A stretch of 64,000 bases of DNA, from positions 1 through 64,000 of the forward strand of contig NZ_CAMLDD010000014.1 in assembly GCF_946478785.1 (NCBI RefSeq), given 5' to 3'. The position numbers and the translations under genes are program-made. The notes beneath the pieces are model-generated. The model did no database searches and was not told the origin of the DNA. It saw nothing but the letters and a program-made list of their open reading frames with translations. The DNA comes from an uncultured Flavobacterium sp. GTDB lineage: Bacteria; Bacteroidota; Bacteroidia; Flavobacteriales; Flavobacteriaceae. Shown here in pieces: positions 17,458 to 26,794 of this stretch (positions within the stretch are counted from its first letter, which is position 1; each line of letters opens with the position of its first letter).

Positions 17458-18450
17458 ATGAAAATCATAAAATGGGGAATCATAGGCTGCGGAAATGTAA
17501 CTGAAGTAAAAAGCGGACCTGCCTTTCAAAAAGCACCTAACTCAGCATTAGTAGCCGTAATGCGCAGAGATGCTGAACTTGCCGAAGATTACGCCAAACG
17601 TCATAATGTACCTAAATGGTACTCTAACGCCGTCGATTTAATCAACGATCCTGAAGTTGATGCCGTTTATATTGCCACGCCTCCATCTTCACACAAAGAA
17701 TATACAATTTTATGCGCCAAAGCCGGAAAACCGATTTATGTCGAAAAACCAATGGCACTGACATTTGAAGAATGCAACGAAATGATTAGCGTTTGCAAAG
17801 AACACAATGTTCCGTTGTTTGTCGCCTATTACAGAAGAAGTCTGCCTCGTTTTTTAAAAATAAAGGAAATAATAGAGGAAGGAAAATTAGGAACCATCAG
17901 ACACGTTAACTGCGTTTTATACCATCCGTTTGAAGAACGTTACGACGACGAAATCAATCTTCCATGGACGGTTTTACCACACATTTCAGGCGGGGGAATA
18001 TTTGTCGATCTGGCCTGTCATACTTTAGATTTTCTGGATTTTGTTTTAGGACCAATTCAGTCTGTTAGAGGGCATGCAACGTCTCAATTAAAAGCTTATC
18101 CCGCTGAAGATTCCGTTTCGATGTCTTTTTTATTTGAAAACGGAATTCACGGAACCGGTTTATGGAATTTCGCCAGTTTTGAACGTTATGATAATACGGA
18201 AATTGTAGGCGATAAAGGCAAAATATCATTTTCAACCTTTGGCGACGATCCAATTCATATTCAATATGCAAATGGAGAAAAAGAAAGCATCACAATCGAA
18301 AATCCAATCCACATTCAGCAGCCATTTATTGAAACCGTTGTTGCAGAACTTTTGGGAACCGAAGGGGTTTCGCCATCAAACGGAGTTTCCGGTGCCAGAA
18401 CAACATGGGTAATCGATGAAGTTTTAAAAGAATTCAGAAATTCAAAATAA
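17458..18450 (+). CDS. Gfo/Idh/MocA family oxidoreductase
   Basis: A 330-residue NAD(P)-dependent oxidoreductase, probably acting on a sugar or sugar derivative. The start at 17458 (MKIIKWGIIGCGNVTEVKSG) puts the Rossmann GxGxxx motif at the N-terminus. The family hallmark EKP, which contributes the catalytic lysine, is in PIYVEKPMAL near residue 100. The C-terminal alpha/beta domain includes VDLACHTLDFLDFVLG, with the usual histidine near the active site. It stands alone between inverted repeats and a convergent barrel gene, so context does not reveal its substrate. Confidence 0.92.
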   Translation: MKIIKWGIIGCGNVTEVKSGPAFQKAPNSALVAVMRRDAELAEDYAKRHNVPKWYSNAVDLINDPEVDAVYIATPPSSHKEYTILCAKAGKPIYVEKPMALTFEECNEMISVCKEHNVPLFVAYYRRSLPRFLKIKEIIEEGKLGTIRHVNCVLYHPFEERYDDEINLPWTVLPHISGGGIFVDLACHTLDFLDFVLGPIQSVRGHATSQLKAYPAEDSVSMSFLFENGIHGTGLWNFASFERYDNTEIVGDKGKISFSTFGDDPIHIQYANGEKESITIENPIHIQQPFIETVVAELLGTEGVSPSNGVSGARTTWVIDEVLKEFRNSK

Positions 18451-18462
18451 GTATAATCATCA

Positions 18463-18544
18463 GAAGCTATTCCTGCTGTCCGTTGTATCTTTTATGCCGA
18501 ACCCCGGCATAAAAGGATGCCTCTCCCATCAGGGCTATGGCTTC
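18463..18544. repeat. Dispersed structured repeat, copy A
   Basis: A nested stem-loop element. The inner 10-bp stem is ttttatgccg (18490-18499) with cggcataaaa (18505-18514) around the loop aaccc. An outer stem pairs cctg (18472-18475) with cagg (18530-18533), and gaagc with gcttc lies further out. A second copy at 49588-49655 keeps both stems with paired base changes. Confidence 0.85.
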
Positions 18545-18562
18545 AGTTTTCATAAGAACAAA

Positions 18563-18593
18563 AAAGAGGATATCTGTTATGAATATCCTCTTT
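18563..18593. terminator. Bidirectional terminator between convergent genes
   Basis: A perfect 11-bp stem, aaagaggatat (18563-18573) with atatcctcttt (18583-18593), has A and T runs outside. It sits between the oxidoreductase (plus) and beta-barrel (minus) stops. Confidence 0.8.
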
Positions 18594-18619
18594 CGTTTTA
18601 AAACTAAATTTCTTTAGAA

Positions 18620-19540
18620 TTATAGACTGTATTTAAGACCTAAAGTCAAGCCTAAACCAGAAATTCCAACGTAAGAGCTTAATTCGTCAGTAGGTTTTGT
18701 ACTATCAACACCATTTGGATTCGTTGTAGCGTTATTAGAATTAACATCTAAACGATCTTGATAATTAGTATGGATTTGAGCTGTAGTTCTGGTTGATAGA
18801 GCATCTTGACCATTTCTTTTAAACTCAATTGTTTCTTTAGATTTTCCATGAACTGTAAAATTACGATATTCTAATTCACCAAAAACAGAAAGATGTTTTC
18901 CTAATTTATAAGATGTACCTAAAGCTGCTGTAAATCCAATTGTTGGATTTGGTTTAATTTTATCTACACTATGAACTTCAGCTGTTGCTGGATTAGCAAC
19001 CCCTGTTGGGGCAATTGCATCAGTAGTAATTTTTAAATCTCCATGAACAGGAACCAAAATACCAACTTTAGTGTAAGGTTCAAAACCTTTATGCTCCCCC
19101 AAAAATAAAACCAAAGCAGGAGCCAAATCAAATGCTGTAATTTTTCCTACTGACTTAAAATTATAAACAGGTCTTCCTCCAGAAACGAAAATAGCATCTG
19201 TAGTTGTTTGTGCCATTGTTTTATCATTACTTGAGTAATAATTAACACCCAATTCAACTCCTAAACGGGTATTAAATCTATATCCGGCAGTAATTCCAGT
19301 TCTGAAACCTTCCCCGAAAGATCCTGTTACACTCTCCTCAGAAACTAATTTCCCACCAACATATGTTCTGTTTAATGGCAGATTACCTCCAACAGTCGGA
19401 AATTCCGTTGCTGCTGTCTGAATAAAATATGAACCTCCTAATTTAAAATACCAGCTTTCCGGTTTATCTGCACTTTCTGTTTGCGCCATTGTGACCATAG
19501 AGCAAACCATGAATCCGAATAAAAATAAATGCTTTTTCAT
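18620..19540 (-). CDS. Outer-membrane beta-barrel protein
   Basis: A 306-residue predicted outer-membrane protein. Signal peptide MKKHLFLFGFMVCSMVTMAQ is followed by strands such as SWYFKLGGSYFIQ, FRTGITAGYRFNTRLGVELGVNYYS and TIGFTAALGTSYKL. The last strand, GLGLTLGLKYSL, is a good barrel terminus. Loops are Thr/Asn-rich, including a segment repeating TT, NA and NP near residues 255-285. It resembles porin-like or OmpA-like N-terminal barrels, without an OmpA peptidoglycan-binding domain. The function is unknown. A -7 box (19566-19573) lies 26 bases upstream. Confidence 0.8.
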   Translation of the reverse strand: MKKHLFLFGFMVCSMVTMAQTESADKPESWYFKLGGSYFIQTAATEFPTVGGNLPLNRTYVGGKLVSEESVTGSFGEGFRTGITAGYRFNTRLGVELGVNYYSSNDKTMAQTTTDAIFVSGGRPVYNFKSVGKITAFDLAPALVLFLGEHKGFEPYTKVGILVPVHGDLKITTDAIAPTGVANPATAEVHSVDKIKPNPTIGFTAALGTSYKLGKHLSVFGELEYRNFTVHGKSKETIEFKRNGQDALSTRTTAQIHTNYQDRLDVNSNNATTNPNGVDSTKPTDELSSYVGISGLGLTLGLKYSL

Positions 19541-19565
19541 AATTTTTCGTTGTTAATTTTCAGTA

Positions 19566-19573
19566 CAAACTTA
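19566..19573 (-). promoter_or_regulatory. -7 box TAAGTTTG for the beta-barrel gene
   Basis: Exact TAnnTTTG on the minus strand, 26 bases upstream of the start at 19540. No TTG lies at the ideal -33 spacing. Confidence 0.45.
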
Positions 19574-19718
19574 TAATAATTAAAGCTTCTTTTATTACAA
19601 CATTTCCACCCTTTCCATGATTATTATTGATTTAAAAAACAACAACACAAGAAATTACTATGCGTGCATATTTTTAACCTAAAAATTCCATTATCAATTA
19701 AATTTTAACTGTTAAATT

Positions 19719-22700
19719 TTAGTTGAGTTTGAAGTTAACCTGCATTTTTTCTAATTCCTGCAATAATTCTGTCGAAATTTTGATTTTCAGTCTTCGGCTT
19801 GGCATGGTTAATTTGGTCACTACTTTTATTTCTTCAACTTCGGTTACTTCTTTTATTTTGGTATTATCAAGAGCTACATCTGTATCTTCATTTTCATCTG
19901 TAAAAACAGCATCTTCTGTTTCTTCAAACTCATTTGCAGTTTCTACTTCAACCAAGCGTTTTATTTTTTCTAGTTCCATGATTTCAAAAGAAACAGTATT
20001 ATCTCCCTTATTTTCATTAAATAAATGACTCAACTTATGGATAAATTCGGTTTGCAGATCTTTAATATTAAGGAGCAAAATTAGTTTTTTGGCAAATGCT
20101 TCCAAAACATCCTGTAATTGTCTAACCTCAACAAACTGCAATCTTGGTTCTGATTTTTTGCCAGTATCATGATTCACCCAGCCATCTTTAATCAAAACTT
20201 TTATATGGGCAAAATTATTCTGAATCAGAAAATGGCGAAATTTTAGATACTCCTCATTAAAAATCCGGAACTCATAACTCTCATCATAACCTTCCAGAGT
20301 AAACATCGCCCAGCCTTTTCCGTTTTTAGAAATTCGATGTTGCACATTATTGATAATTCCGGCAAAAGTTAAATTTTTACCTACATATTGTTCCATGCTT
20401 TTCAAGGCTTCCAATCTCGCATTACAGAAGTATTTCATTTCAAATCTAAAATCGTCCAAAGGATGACCGGAAATATAAATTCCGACAACCTCTTTTTCTT
20501 TTGCGAGCTTTTCCATCGTACTCCAGTCTTCACATGGAGGTACGCTTGGTTCTGCAATCTGTACTTCGCTGGTTTCTCCAAACAAACTTACCTGAGAAGA
20601 ATTTTCATTTTCCTGAAACTTAGAGCCATAACGAATCGCTTTTTCATAAAAGTTAATTCCGTCGCCGTCATCATGAAAATATTGCGCTCTTGTAGTTCCT
20701 TCAAACGAATCAAAACCTCCCGCAAGAGCCAGATTCTCAATTGCTTTTTTATTGGCAGCACGCAAATCAATACGTTTTGCCAGATCAAAAATCGATTTGT
20801 ATCTTCCGTCTTTTCTGCTTTCAACGATAGTTGCTACAGCTCCAGAACCTACACCTTTAATCGCCCCCATTCCGAAACGAACGGCATAATCATCATTTAC
20901 CGTAAATTTATAGTAGGATTCATTTACGCAAGGACCTAAAACCTGCAAGCCCATACGTTTACATTCTTCCATGAAAAAGGATACCTGTTTGATATCGTTC
21001 ATGTTATTCGAAAGAACCGCTGCCATATATTCTGCCGGATAATGCGCTTTTAAATAAGCAGTCTGATAGGCAATCCAGGCATAACAGGTAGAGTGCGATT
21101 TGTTGAAGGCGTAACTTGCAAAAGCTTCCCAGTCTTTCCAGATTTTCTCTAAAATTTTGGCATCATGACCTTTTGCAGCAGCCTGTTCCACAAATTTCGG
21201 TTTCATTTTATCCAGAACATCCTTTTGTTTTTTACCCATCGCTTTACGCAAAACGTCGGCTTCACCCTTGGTAAAACCAGCCAGGGATTGGGACAAAAGC
21301 ATTACCTGCTCTTGGTAAACCGTAATTCCGTAAGTTTCTCCTAAATATTCCTCACAGGCATCTAAATCGTATTTGATTTCCTCTTCACCGTTTTTTCTTC
21401 GAACGAAAGACGGAATATATTCCAAAGGTCCCGGACGATACAAGGCATTCATCGCAATTAAATCCCCGAAAACCGTTGGCTTCAGATCTTTCATGTATTT
21501 CTGCATTCCGGGTGACTCATATTGGAAGATTCCAACCGTTTCTCCTCTTTGGAAAAGTGCATAGGTTTCAGGATCATCAATCGGAAAAGTATCCGGATCC
21601 AGATCAATGTTCGTTCTGTATTTTACCAGTTTTACGGTATCTTTTATAAGTGTAAGGGTCTTCAGACCCAGGAAGTCCATTTTCAGCAATCCGGCACTTT
21701 CTGCAACCGAGTTATCAAACTGCGTTACATATAAATCAGAATCTTTTGCTGTGGTTACGGGAACGAAATTCGTAATATCCGATGGCGTAATGATTACCCC
21801 ACAAGCGTGAATTCCGGTATTTCGCATCGATCCCTCCAGAATTTTTGCCTGCTGAATGGTTTCTCCTGCCAAATCATCTTCATTGGCAATGGCGATCAGT
21901 TCTTTTACAGCATCAAACTCATCTGAACGAAGCGCTTTTTTAACCTCCTCTTCACTTTCAGAAATAAAACGTGCCAGATTCCATTTGGACGGCATCATTC
22001 CCGGAATCAGTTTTGCAATTCTGTCGGCTTCAAACAATGGTAAATCCAATACACGCGCTGTATCACGAATGGCCGATTTGGTTGCCATTTTACCGTACGT
22101 GATAATTTGGGCCACCTGATTTTTACCGTATTTATTGATTACATATTCCATAACACGTCCACGGCCTTCATCATCAAAATCGATATCAATATCGGGCATG
22201 GACACACGATCCGGATTCAGGAAACGCTCAAAAAGCAAATCGTACTTAATTGGGTCAATGTTGGTAATTCCTAAACAATAAGCAACCGCAGATCCCGCTG
22301 CAGATCCACGTCCCGGTCCTACCGAAACATCCATTTTTCGGGCTTCAGCGATAAAATCCTGAACAATCAAAAAGTACCCTGGATAACCGGAATTAGAAAT
22401 CGTCAATAACTCAAAATCCAGACGTTCCTGAATCGATTCTGTGATTTCTCCATATCTTCTTTTGGCACCTTCCATTGTCAGGTGACGTAAATATTTATTT
22501 TCACCGCGAACACCACCATCAGCTTCGTCTTCGGCAACAAAAAATTCTTCCGGAATATCAAATTTCGGAAGCAATACGTCACGATAAAGCGAATATCCTT
22601 CGACTTTATCAACGATTTCCTGAATATTGATAATGGCTTCGGGCAAATCGGCAAAGAGTTTTTTCATCTCTTCCTGCGACTTATAATAGTATTCCTGATT

Positions 22701-24257
22701 GGGTAATCCGTAACGGTAACCACGGCCACGACCAATTGGCGTTGCCTGTTTTTCTCCGTCTTTTACACACAATAAAATATCGTGAGCATTGGCATCTTCT
22801 TTATTTAAATAGTAGGTATTATTGGTAGCAATTAATTTGACATTGTGTTTTTGAGAAAACTCAATCAGGCTTTTGTTCACACGATTTTCATCTTCCTGAT
22901 TGTGACGCATCACTTCCAAATAGAAATCATCACCAAATTGTTCCTTCCACCAAATCAAAGCTTCTTCTGCCTGGTTTTCACCGATATTCAGAATTTTACT
23001 CGGAATCTCCCCGTATAAATTCCCGGACAAGACCATGATATCTTCTTTGTACTTCTCAACGATATTTCGATCAATTCTCGGCACGTAATAAAATCCTTCT
23101 GTGTAAGCAATCGAAGCCATTTTTGCCAAATTGTGATAACCTGCTTTATTTTTAGCAAGCAAAACAACCTGATAGCCATTGTCTTTTTTGCTTTTATCCA
23201 AATGGTTGTCGCAGATATTAAATTCGCATCCAACGATTGGTTTTATTTCAGTTTCTGTCGGTTCTTCCCCAGCTTCAACTAACGCTTTATTTTTACCCGA
23301 TGCTGCTTTGTTATGGTTCATAACGGCACTCACAAAATGGAAAGCGCCCATCATGTTTCCGGTATCTGTCATAGCAACGGCCGGCATTCCGTTTTTGGCT
23401 GTAGCCGCAACAAGATTCCCAATTCCGATTGTAGATTGAAGAACCGAAAACTGCGTATGATTATGTAAATGCGCGTATTTTGCAGCTTTAAAATCTGCTC
23501 TGTCTGATTCTGAAACCGTAGTTTGTACATCATCAACTTGTAAAGCTTTAATTTGCTCCCTGATTTTGTCAGAAGCTGCTTTTAAATTGATGTGTTTTAA
23601 TCCGATTAAAGGAAATTCCTGTGGATTTCTTTCCTGAAATTCTCTGAAATAATCCTTCGGAACATCCAGTTCTTCTTTAGTAAAAATCTCTCTTCTGATT
23701 AACTCTAAAAAACAACGCGTAGTCGCCTCAACGTCAGCAGTTGCGTTGTGCGCTTCCGCGAAAGGTTTATTGAAAAGATAACTGTGTAATTCTGTTAAGG
23801 TTGGTAATTTAAATTTTCCTCCACGACCTCCCGGAAGCTGTAATAAAGAAGCCGTAACTTCGGTACAAGTATCTAAAACCGGCATGGTACTCATTGGCGA
23901 ATCGACACCCATTCTATGGAATTCCGCTCCCATAATATTGACGTCAAAACCTAAATTCTGACCCACAATAAATTTGGTTTTGCTTAAAGCGATATTGAAT
24001 TTCTCCAGAACTTCGACCAGCGTGATTCCTTCGGCTTCAGCCAATTCAGTCGAAATTCCGTGAATACGTTCAGCATCATACGGAATATTGAACCCATCTG
24101 GCTTTACCAAATAATCCTGATGTTCAATAAGCTGTCCCATTTCGTCGTGAAGCTGCCAGGCAATCTGAATACAGCGCGGCCAGTTATCAGAATCTGTAAT
24201 GGGAGCATCCCAGCGTTTTGGCAATCCGGTTGTTTCGGTATCGAATATTAAGTACAT
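19719..24257 (-). CDS. dnaE: DNA polymerase III alpha subunit with fused proofreading exonuclease
   Basis: The 1512-residue replicative polymerase. Residues 1 to about 200 form a DnaQ-type DEDDh 3'-5' exonuclease: FDTETTG (motif I), NLGFDVNIMGAEF (motif II) and HNATADVEAT (motif III) are all intact. A PHP domain starts near 265 with YAHLHNHTQFSVL, but its TDTGNM replaces the usual TDHGNM, so one metal ligand is missing. The polymerase core has PDIDIDFDDEGRGR with the catalytic aspartates, GPGRGSAAGS, and FNKSHSTCYAWIAYQTAYLKAHYPAEYM. An OB-fold follows, then an acidic tail. Proofreading is thus carried on the same chain. This is seen in other Bacteroidota. It is monocistronic. Confidence 0.96.
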   Translation of the reverse strand: MYLIFDTETTGLPKRWDAPITDSDNWPRCIQIAWQLHDEMGQLIEHQDYLVKPDGFNIPYDAERIHGISTELAEAEGITLVEVLEKFNIALSKTKFIVGQNLGFDVNIMGAEFHRMGVDSPMSTMPVLDTCTEVTASLLQLPGGRGGKFKLPTLTELHSYLFNKPFAEAHNATADVEATTRCFLELIRREIFTKEELDVPKDYFREFQERNPQEFPLIGLKHINLKAASDKIREQIKALQVDDVQTTVSESDRADFKAAKYAHLHNHTQFSVLQSTIGIGNLVAATAKNGMPAVAMTDTGNMMGAFHFVSAVMNHNKAASGKNKALVEAGEEPTETEIKPIVGCEFNICDNHLDKSKKDNGYQVVLLAKNKAGYHNLAKMASIAYTEGFYYVPRIDRNIVEKYKEDIMVLSGNLYGEIPSKILNIGENQAEEALIWWKEQFGDDFYLEVMRHNQEDENRVNKSLIEFSQKHNVKLIATNNTYYLNKEDANAHDILLCVKDGEKQATPIGRGRGYRYGLPNQEYYYKSQEEMKKLFADLPEAIINIQEIVDKVEGYSLYRDVLLPKFDIPEEFFVAEDEADGGVRGENKYLRHLTMEGAKRRYGEITESIQERLDFELLTISNSGYPGYFLIVQDFIAEARKMDVSVGPGRGSAAGSAVAYCLGITNIDPIKYDLLFERFLNPDRVSMPDIDIDFDDEGRGRVMEYVINKYGKNQVAQIITYGKMATKSAIRDTARVLDLPLFEADRIAKLIPGMMPSKWNLARFISESEEEVKKALRSDEFDAVKELIAIANEDDLAGETIQQAKILEGSMRNTGIHACGVIITPSDITNFVPVTTAKDSDLYVTQFDNSVAESAGLLKMDFLGLKTLTLIKDTVKLVKYRTNIDLDPDTFPIDDPETYALFQRGETVGIFQYESPGMQKYMKDLKPTVFGDLIAMNALYRPGPLEYIPSFVRRKNGEEEIKYDLDACEEYLGETYGITVYQEQVMLLSQSLAGFTKGEADVLRKAMGKKQKDVLDKMKPKFVEQAAAKGHDAKILEKIWKDWEAFASYAFNKSHSTCYAWIAYQTAYLKAHYPAEYMAAVLSNNMNDIKQVSFFMEECKRMGLQVLGPCVNESYYKFTVNDDYAVRFGMGAIKGVGSGAVATIVESRKDGRYKSIFDLAKRIDLRAANKKAIENLALAGGFDSFEGTTRAQYFHDDGDGINFYEKAIRYGSKFQENENSSQVSLFGETSEVQIAEPSVPPCEDWSTMEKLAKEKEVVGIYISGHPLDDFRFEMKYFCNARLEALKSMEQYVGKNLTFAGIINNVQHRISKNGKGWAMFTLEGYDESYEFRIFNEEYLKFRHFLIQNNFAHIKVLIKDGWVNHDTGKKSEPRLQFVEVRQLQDVLEAFAKKLILLLNIKDLQTEFIHKLSHLFNENKGDNTVSFEIMELEKIKRLVEVETANEFEETEDAVFTDENEDTDVALDNTKIKEVTEVEEIKVVTKLTMPSRRLKIKISTELLQELEKMQVNFKLN

Positions 24258-24827
24258 AGGTTTTCTGTAAAAGACAATTTTTAAATTCCAAATTCCAATT
24301 ATTCATTTGTAAACCATTGATTATAGGGTCTATAAAAATTTACAAATGAAAAATGGAGGAAGTTCAAATTTAGTCTATTTTTTGGAGAAAGGAAATGGAT
24401 AAATTACTAAAAAGTTATTCTTATGAAGAAATCAGGTTTTCTCTTAAAATTCATAAATTTTGATAAAAATTTGCTTCTTGGATGTCGTAGTATTCAGACC
24501 CTTTATTGAATCTAAATAACAGACAAAAACCAACTGTAAAAGCATTCAAAAACTAAAAAAGTCCCTATTTCAAAAAGAAATCAAAACTAGTAATTATTAC
24601 TATTTTTATACGATTTGTTACATTTTTTCGAATTAATTCTTCTATTTTATAGCATTTATAAGATAAATTTGCAAACTATTAAAAGAAAAAAGAATCACAT
24701 AAAATTAAAGCTAAAAAAGAAAATCAAAATCAATTTCTAAATCATTTTTCTGCCAAAATTGAATCGCTAAAACCCTATTCACAATTTGTAATTTAGTTTG
24801 GGTATCGTATATAATGGAATATTGAAA
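24258..24827. other. Long AT-rich gap between dnaE and the leucine operon
   Basis: About 570 bases separate the divergent dnaE and leu transcription units. I see no supported ORF, RNA gene or stable hairpin in it. The leu promoter and leader begin at its right edge. Confidence 0.6.
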
Positions 24828-24857
24828 TTGACGCCTTTGTATCTTTTTTTACTTTTG
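24828..24857 (+). promoter_or_regulatory. Promoter of the leucine operon (TTG-N19-TACTTTTG)
   Basis: TTG at 24828-24830 is followed after exactly 19 bases by TACTTTTG at 24850-24857. This is the same full consensus match as the asd promoter. The transcript would start near 24864, placing the leader ORF at 24871 almost at its 5' end. Confidence 0.75.
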
Positions 24858-24870
24858 TTTTGCTATTATA

Positions 24871-24924
24871 ATGAGCAGGAATTGCTGTGGTTATAGAATT
24901 ACAATTAAAAAAAATAAAAAATGA
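24871..24924 (+). CDS. Putative 17-residue leader peptide of the leu operon
   Basis: This ORF encodes [17 protein letters not shown] and ends in a TGA that overlaps the leuC ATG (ATGA, 24921-24924), so leuC translation may be coupled to it. It starts about 7 bases after the predicted transcription start. It contains adjacent Cys codons and no Leu codon, so classical leucine-codon attenuation is not supported. Any sensing role is inference. The ATGA overlap and position are seen directly; translation is unproven. Confidence 0.4.
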   Translation: MSRNCCGYRITIKKNKK

Positions 24925-26315
24925 GTAAGACATTATTTGACAAAGTATGGGATTCACATGTAGTGCGTAAAATTGAAGATGGACCAGATGTGTTTTTTAT
25001 TGACCGCCATTTCATTCACGAAGTTACGAGTCCTGTTGCTTTTTTAGGATTAAAAGCCAGAGGCGTTTCGGTTTTATACCCAGAGCGTACTTTTGCCACT
25101 GCAGATCACAATACACCAACCATAAACCAACATTTACCAGTTGAAGATGCTTTATCTGCAAACCAGCTTAAAGCACTTGAAGATAATGCCAACGAATACG
25201 GAATTTCGCACTGGGGATTAGGTCATATTAAAAATGGAATTGTACACGTAGTTGGTCCTGAAAACGGAATTACTTTGCCAGGTGCTACTATTGTTTGTGG
25301 AGATTCTCACACGTCTACGCACGGTGCTTTTGGAGCTATTGCTTTTGGTATCGGAACTTCTGAGGTGGAGATGGTGCTTTCTACTCAATGTATTATGCAG
25401 CCAAAACCAAAGAAAATGCGTATCAACGTAAACGGTCAATTGAGCAAAGGTGTTGGTCCAAAAGACGTTGCACTTTACATTATTGCACAATTAACTACTT
25501 CTGGAGGTACAGGTTATTTTGTTGAATACGCCGGAGATGTTTTCGAAAATATGACTATGGAAGGTCGTATGACGGTTTGCAACCTAAGTATTGAAATGGG
25601 TGCCCGTGGTGGAATGATTGCTCCTGACCAGACTACTTTTGATTTCCTTGAAGGAAGATTATATGCTCCAAAAGGAGAAGCCTGGACTAAAGCAGTTGAA
25701 TACTGGAAAACTTTAAAAACAGATGCGGATGCAGTTTTTGATGCCGAATTAAACATCAACGCTTCAGACATTGAACCAATGATTACTTATGGTACTAACC
25801 CAGGAATGGGAATTGGTATCTCAAAACATATTCCAAGTGCTGACCAGGTTGAAGGCGGCGAGGAAACTTACAAAAAATCTCTAGCTTACATGGGTTTCAG
25901 CGAAGACGATGTAATGATTGGAAAACCAATTGATTATGTTTTCTTAGGAAGTTGTACAAACGGACGTATTGAAGATTTTAGGGCTTTCGCCGAAATTGTA
26001 AAGGGAAGAAAAAAAGCAGATAATGTTACCGCTTGGTTAGTTCCGGGTTCTCACGTTGTTGAAGCTCAAATTAAAGAAGAAGGTATTTTAGATATTTTGA
26101 CAGAAGCTGGTTTTGTATTACGTCAGCCTGGATGTTCAGCATGTTTGGCAATGAACGATGATAAAGTGCCAGCCGGAAAATATGCAGTAAGTACTTCAAA
26201 CAGAAACTTTGAAGGTCGTCAGGGTCCTGGTTCAAGAACATTATTAGCGAGTCCAATTATGGCTGCTGCTGCTGCTGTTACAGGAAAACTAACAGATCCA
26301 AGAGAGTTGTTTTAA
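24921..26315 (+). CDS. leuC: 3-Isopropylmalate dehydratase, large subunit
   Basis: A 464-residue aconitase-family enzyme that isomerises 2- to 3-isopropylmalate in leucine synthesis, together with LeuD. It binds a 4Fe-4S cluster through cysteines in [14 protein letters not shown] and [12 protein letters not shown]. Other family motifs are [26 protein letters not shown] and the closing [20 protein letters not shown]. It is the first full gene of the leucine operon. The ATG at 24921 overlaps the stop of the small leader ORF. The distance to leuD is unusually large because an unrelated gene lies between them. Confidence 0.97.
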   Translation: MSKTLFDKVWDSHVVRKIEDGPDVFFIDRHFIHEVTSPVAFLGLKARGVSVLYPERTFATADHNTPTINQHLPVEDALSANQLKALEDNANEYGISHWGLGHIKNGIVHVVGPENGITLPGATIVCGDSHTSTHGAFGAIAFGIGTSEVEMVLSTQCIMQPKPKKMRINVNGQLSKGVGPKDVALYIIAQLTTSGGTGYFVEYAGDVFENMTMEGRMTVCNLSIEMGARGGMIAPDQTTFDFLEGRLYAPKGEAWTKAVEYWKTLKTDADAVFDAELNINASDIEPMITYGTNPGMGIGISKHIPSADQVEGGEETYKKSLAYMGFSEDDVMIGKPIDYVFLGSCTNGRIEDFRAFAEIVKGRKKADNVTAWLVPGSHVVEAQIKEEGILDILTEAGFVLRQPGCSACLAMNDDKVPAGKYAVSTSNRNFEGRQGPGSRTLLASPIMAAAAAVTGKLTDPRELF

Positions 26316-26350
26316 AAAGCTATGAGCCTTGAGCTGTGAGCTATCGGCTC

Positions 26351-26379
26351 AAAGCCCGAAGCCCAAAGCCGACAGCCCA
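26351..26379. repeat. Left aaagccc-type repeat flanking the four-helix gene
   Basis: Short repeats of the form aaagcccgaagcccaaagcc end immediately before the ATG at 26381. The same kind of sequence recurs after the gene at 26749-26778, so the gene is bracketed by direct repeats. Confidence 0.75.
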
Positions 26380-26380
26380 T

Positions 26381-26740
26381 ATGAGAGATTTTAGAAAATA
26401 TAATGTTTGGCAAGAAAGTCATTTGTTTACACTTGAAGTTTATCAGGTAACGAAAGAATTTCCAAAAGAAGAATTATTTGGATTAACAAGTCAATTGAGA
26501 AGAGCAGTTTCTTCTATTCCAACAAATTTTGCTGAAGGTTGTGGCTCTAATTCCGAAAAAGAATTTGCAAGATATTTGAATATTGCAATTGCTTCCTGTT
26601 CAGAGGTTGAATATTTATTATTACTAACTTCTGACTTGAAATATTTAAGTTCTGAAATTCATCAGACTTTAGAAAACAAAGTAATTCAAATTAGAAAACA
26701 GGTTTACCAATTAAGACTAAAATTAAATCAACAAAATTAG
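26381..26740 (+). CDS. Four-helix bundle protein (23S intervening-sequence family)
   Basis: A 119-residue, mostly helical protein of the S23/IVS-encoded family (TIGR02436-like). Hallmarks are the N-terminal FRKYNVWQESHLFTLEVY, then LTSQLRRAVSSIPTNFAEGCG, SEKEFARYLNIAIAS and CSEVEYLLLLT. Members form pentameric four-helix bundles; their function is unsettled. The start at 26381 (MRDFRKYNVW) matches the family N-terminus; an upstream Met would translate the aaagccc repeat. It sits between leuC and leuD in the same orientation, bracketed by aaagccc repeats, and looks like an insertion rather than a leucine gene. Confidence 0.88.
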   Translation: MRDFRKYNVWQESHLFTLEVYQVTKEFPKEELFGLTSQLRRAVSSIPTNFAEGCGSNSEKEFARYLNIAIASCSEVEYLLLLTSDLKYLSSEIHQTLENKVIQIRKQVYQLRLKLNQQN

Positions 26741-26748
26741 CGCAGTTT

Positions 26749-26778
26749 GCCAAAGCCCAAAGCCCAAAGCCGATTGCC
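26749..26778. repeat. Right aaagccc-type repeat flanking the four-helix gene
   Basis: Three tandem aaagccc-like units lie 9 bases after the four-helix stop and before the leuD start. They match the left-hand block at 26351-26379 in sequence and orientation. Confidence 0.75.
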
Positions 26779-26794
26779 AAAAAAACAAATAAAA

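Noticed and set aside
20388..20939. 183-codon plus-strand ORF within dnaE
   Set aside because: It is antisense to the conserved dnaE coding sequence and encodes a composition typical of shadow frames.
24871..24924. Classical leucine-codon attenuator
   Set aside because: The leader ORF has no leucine codons and no alternative hairpins were evident between it and leuC, because the two overlap.
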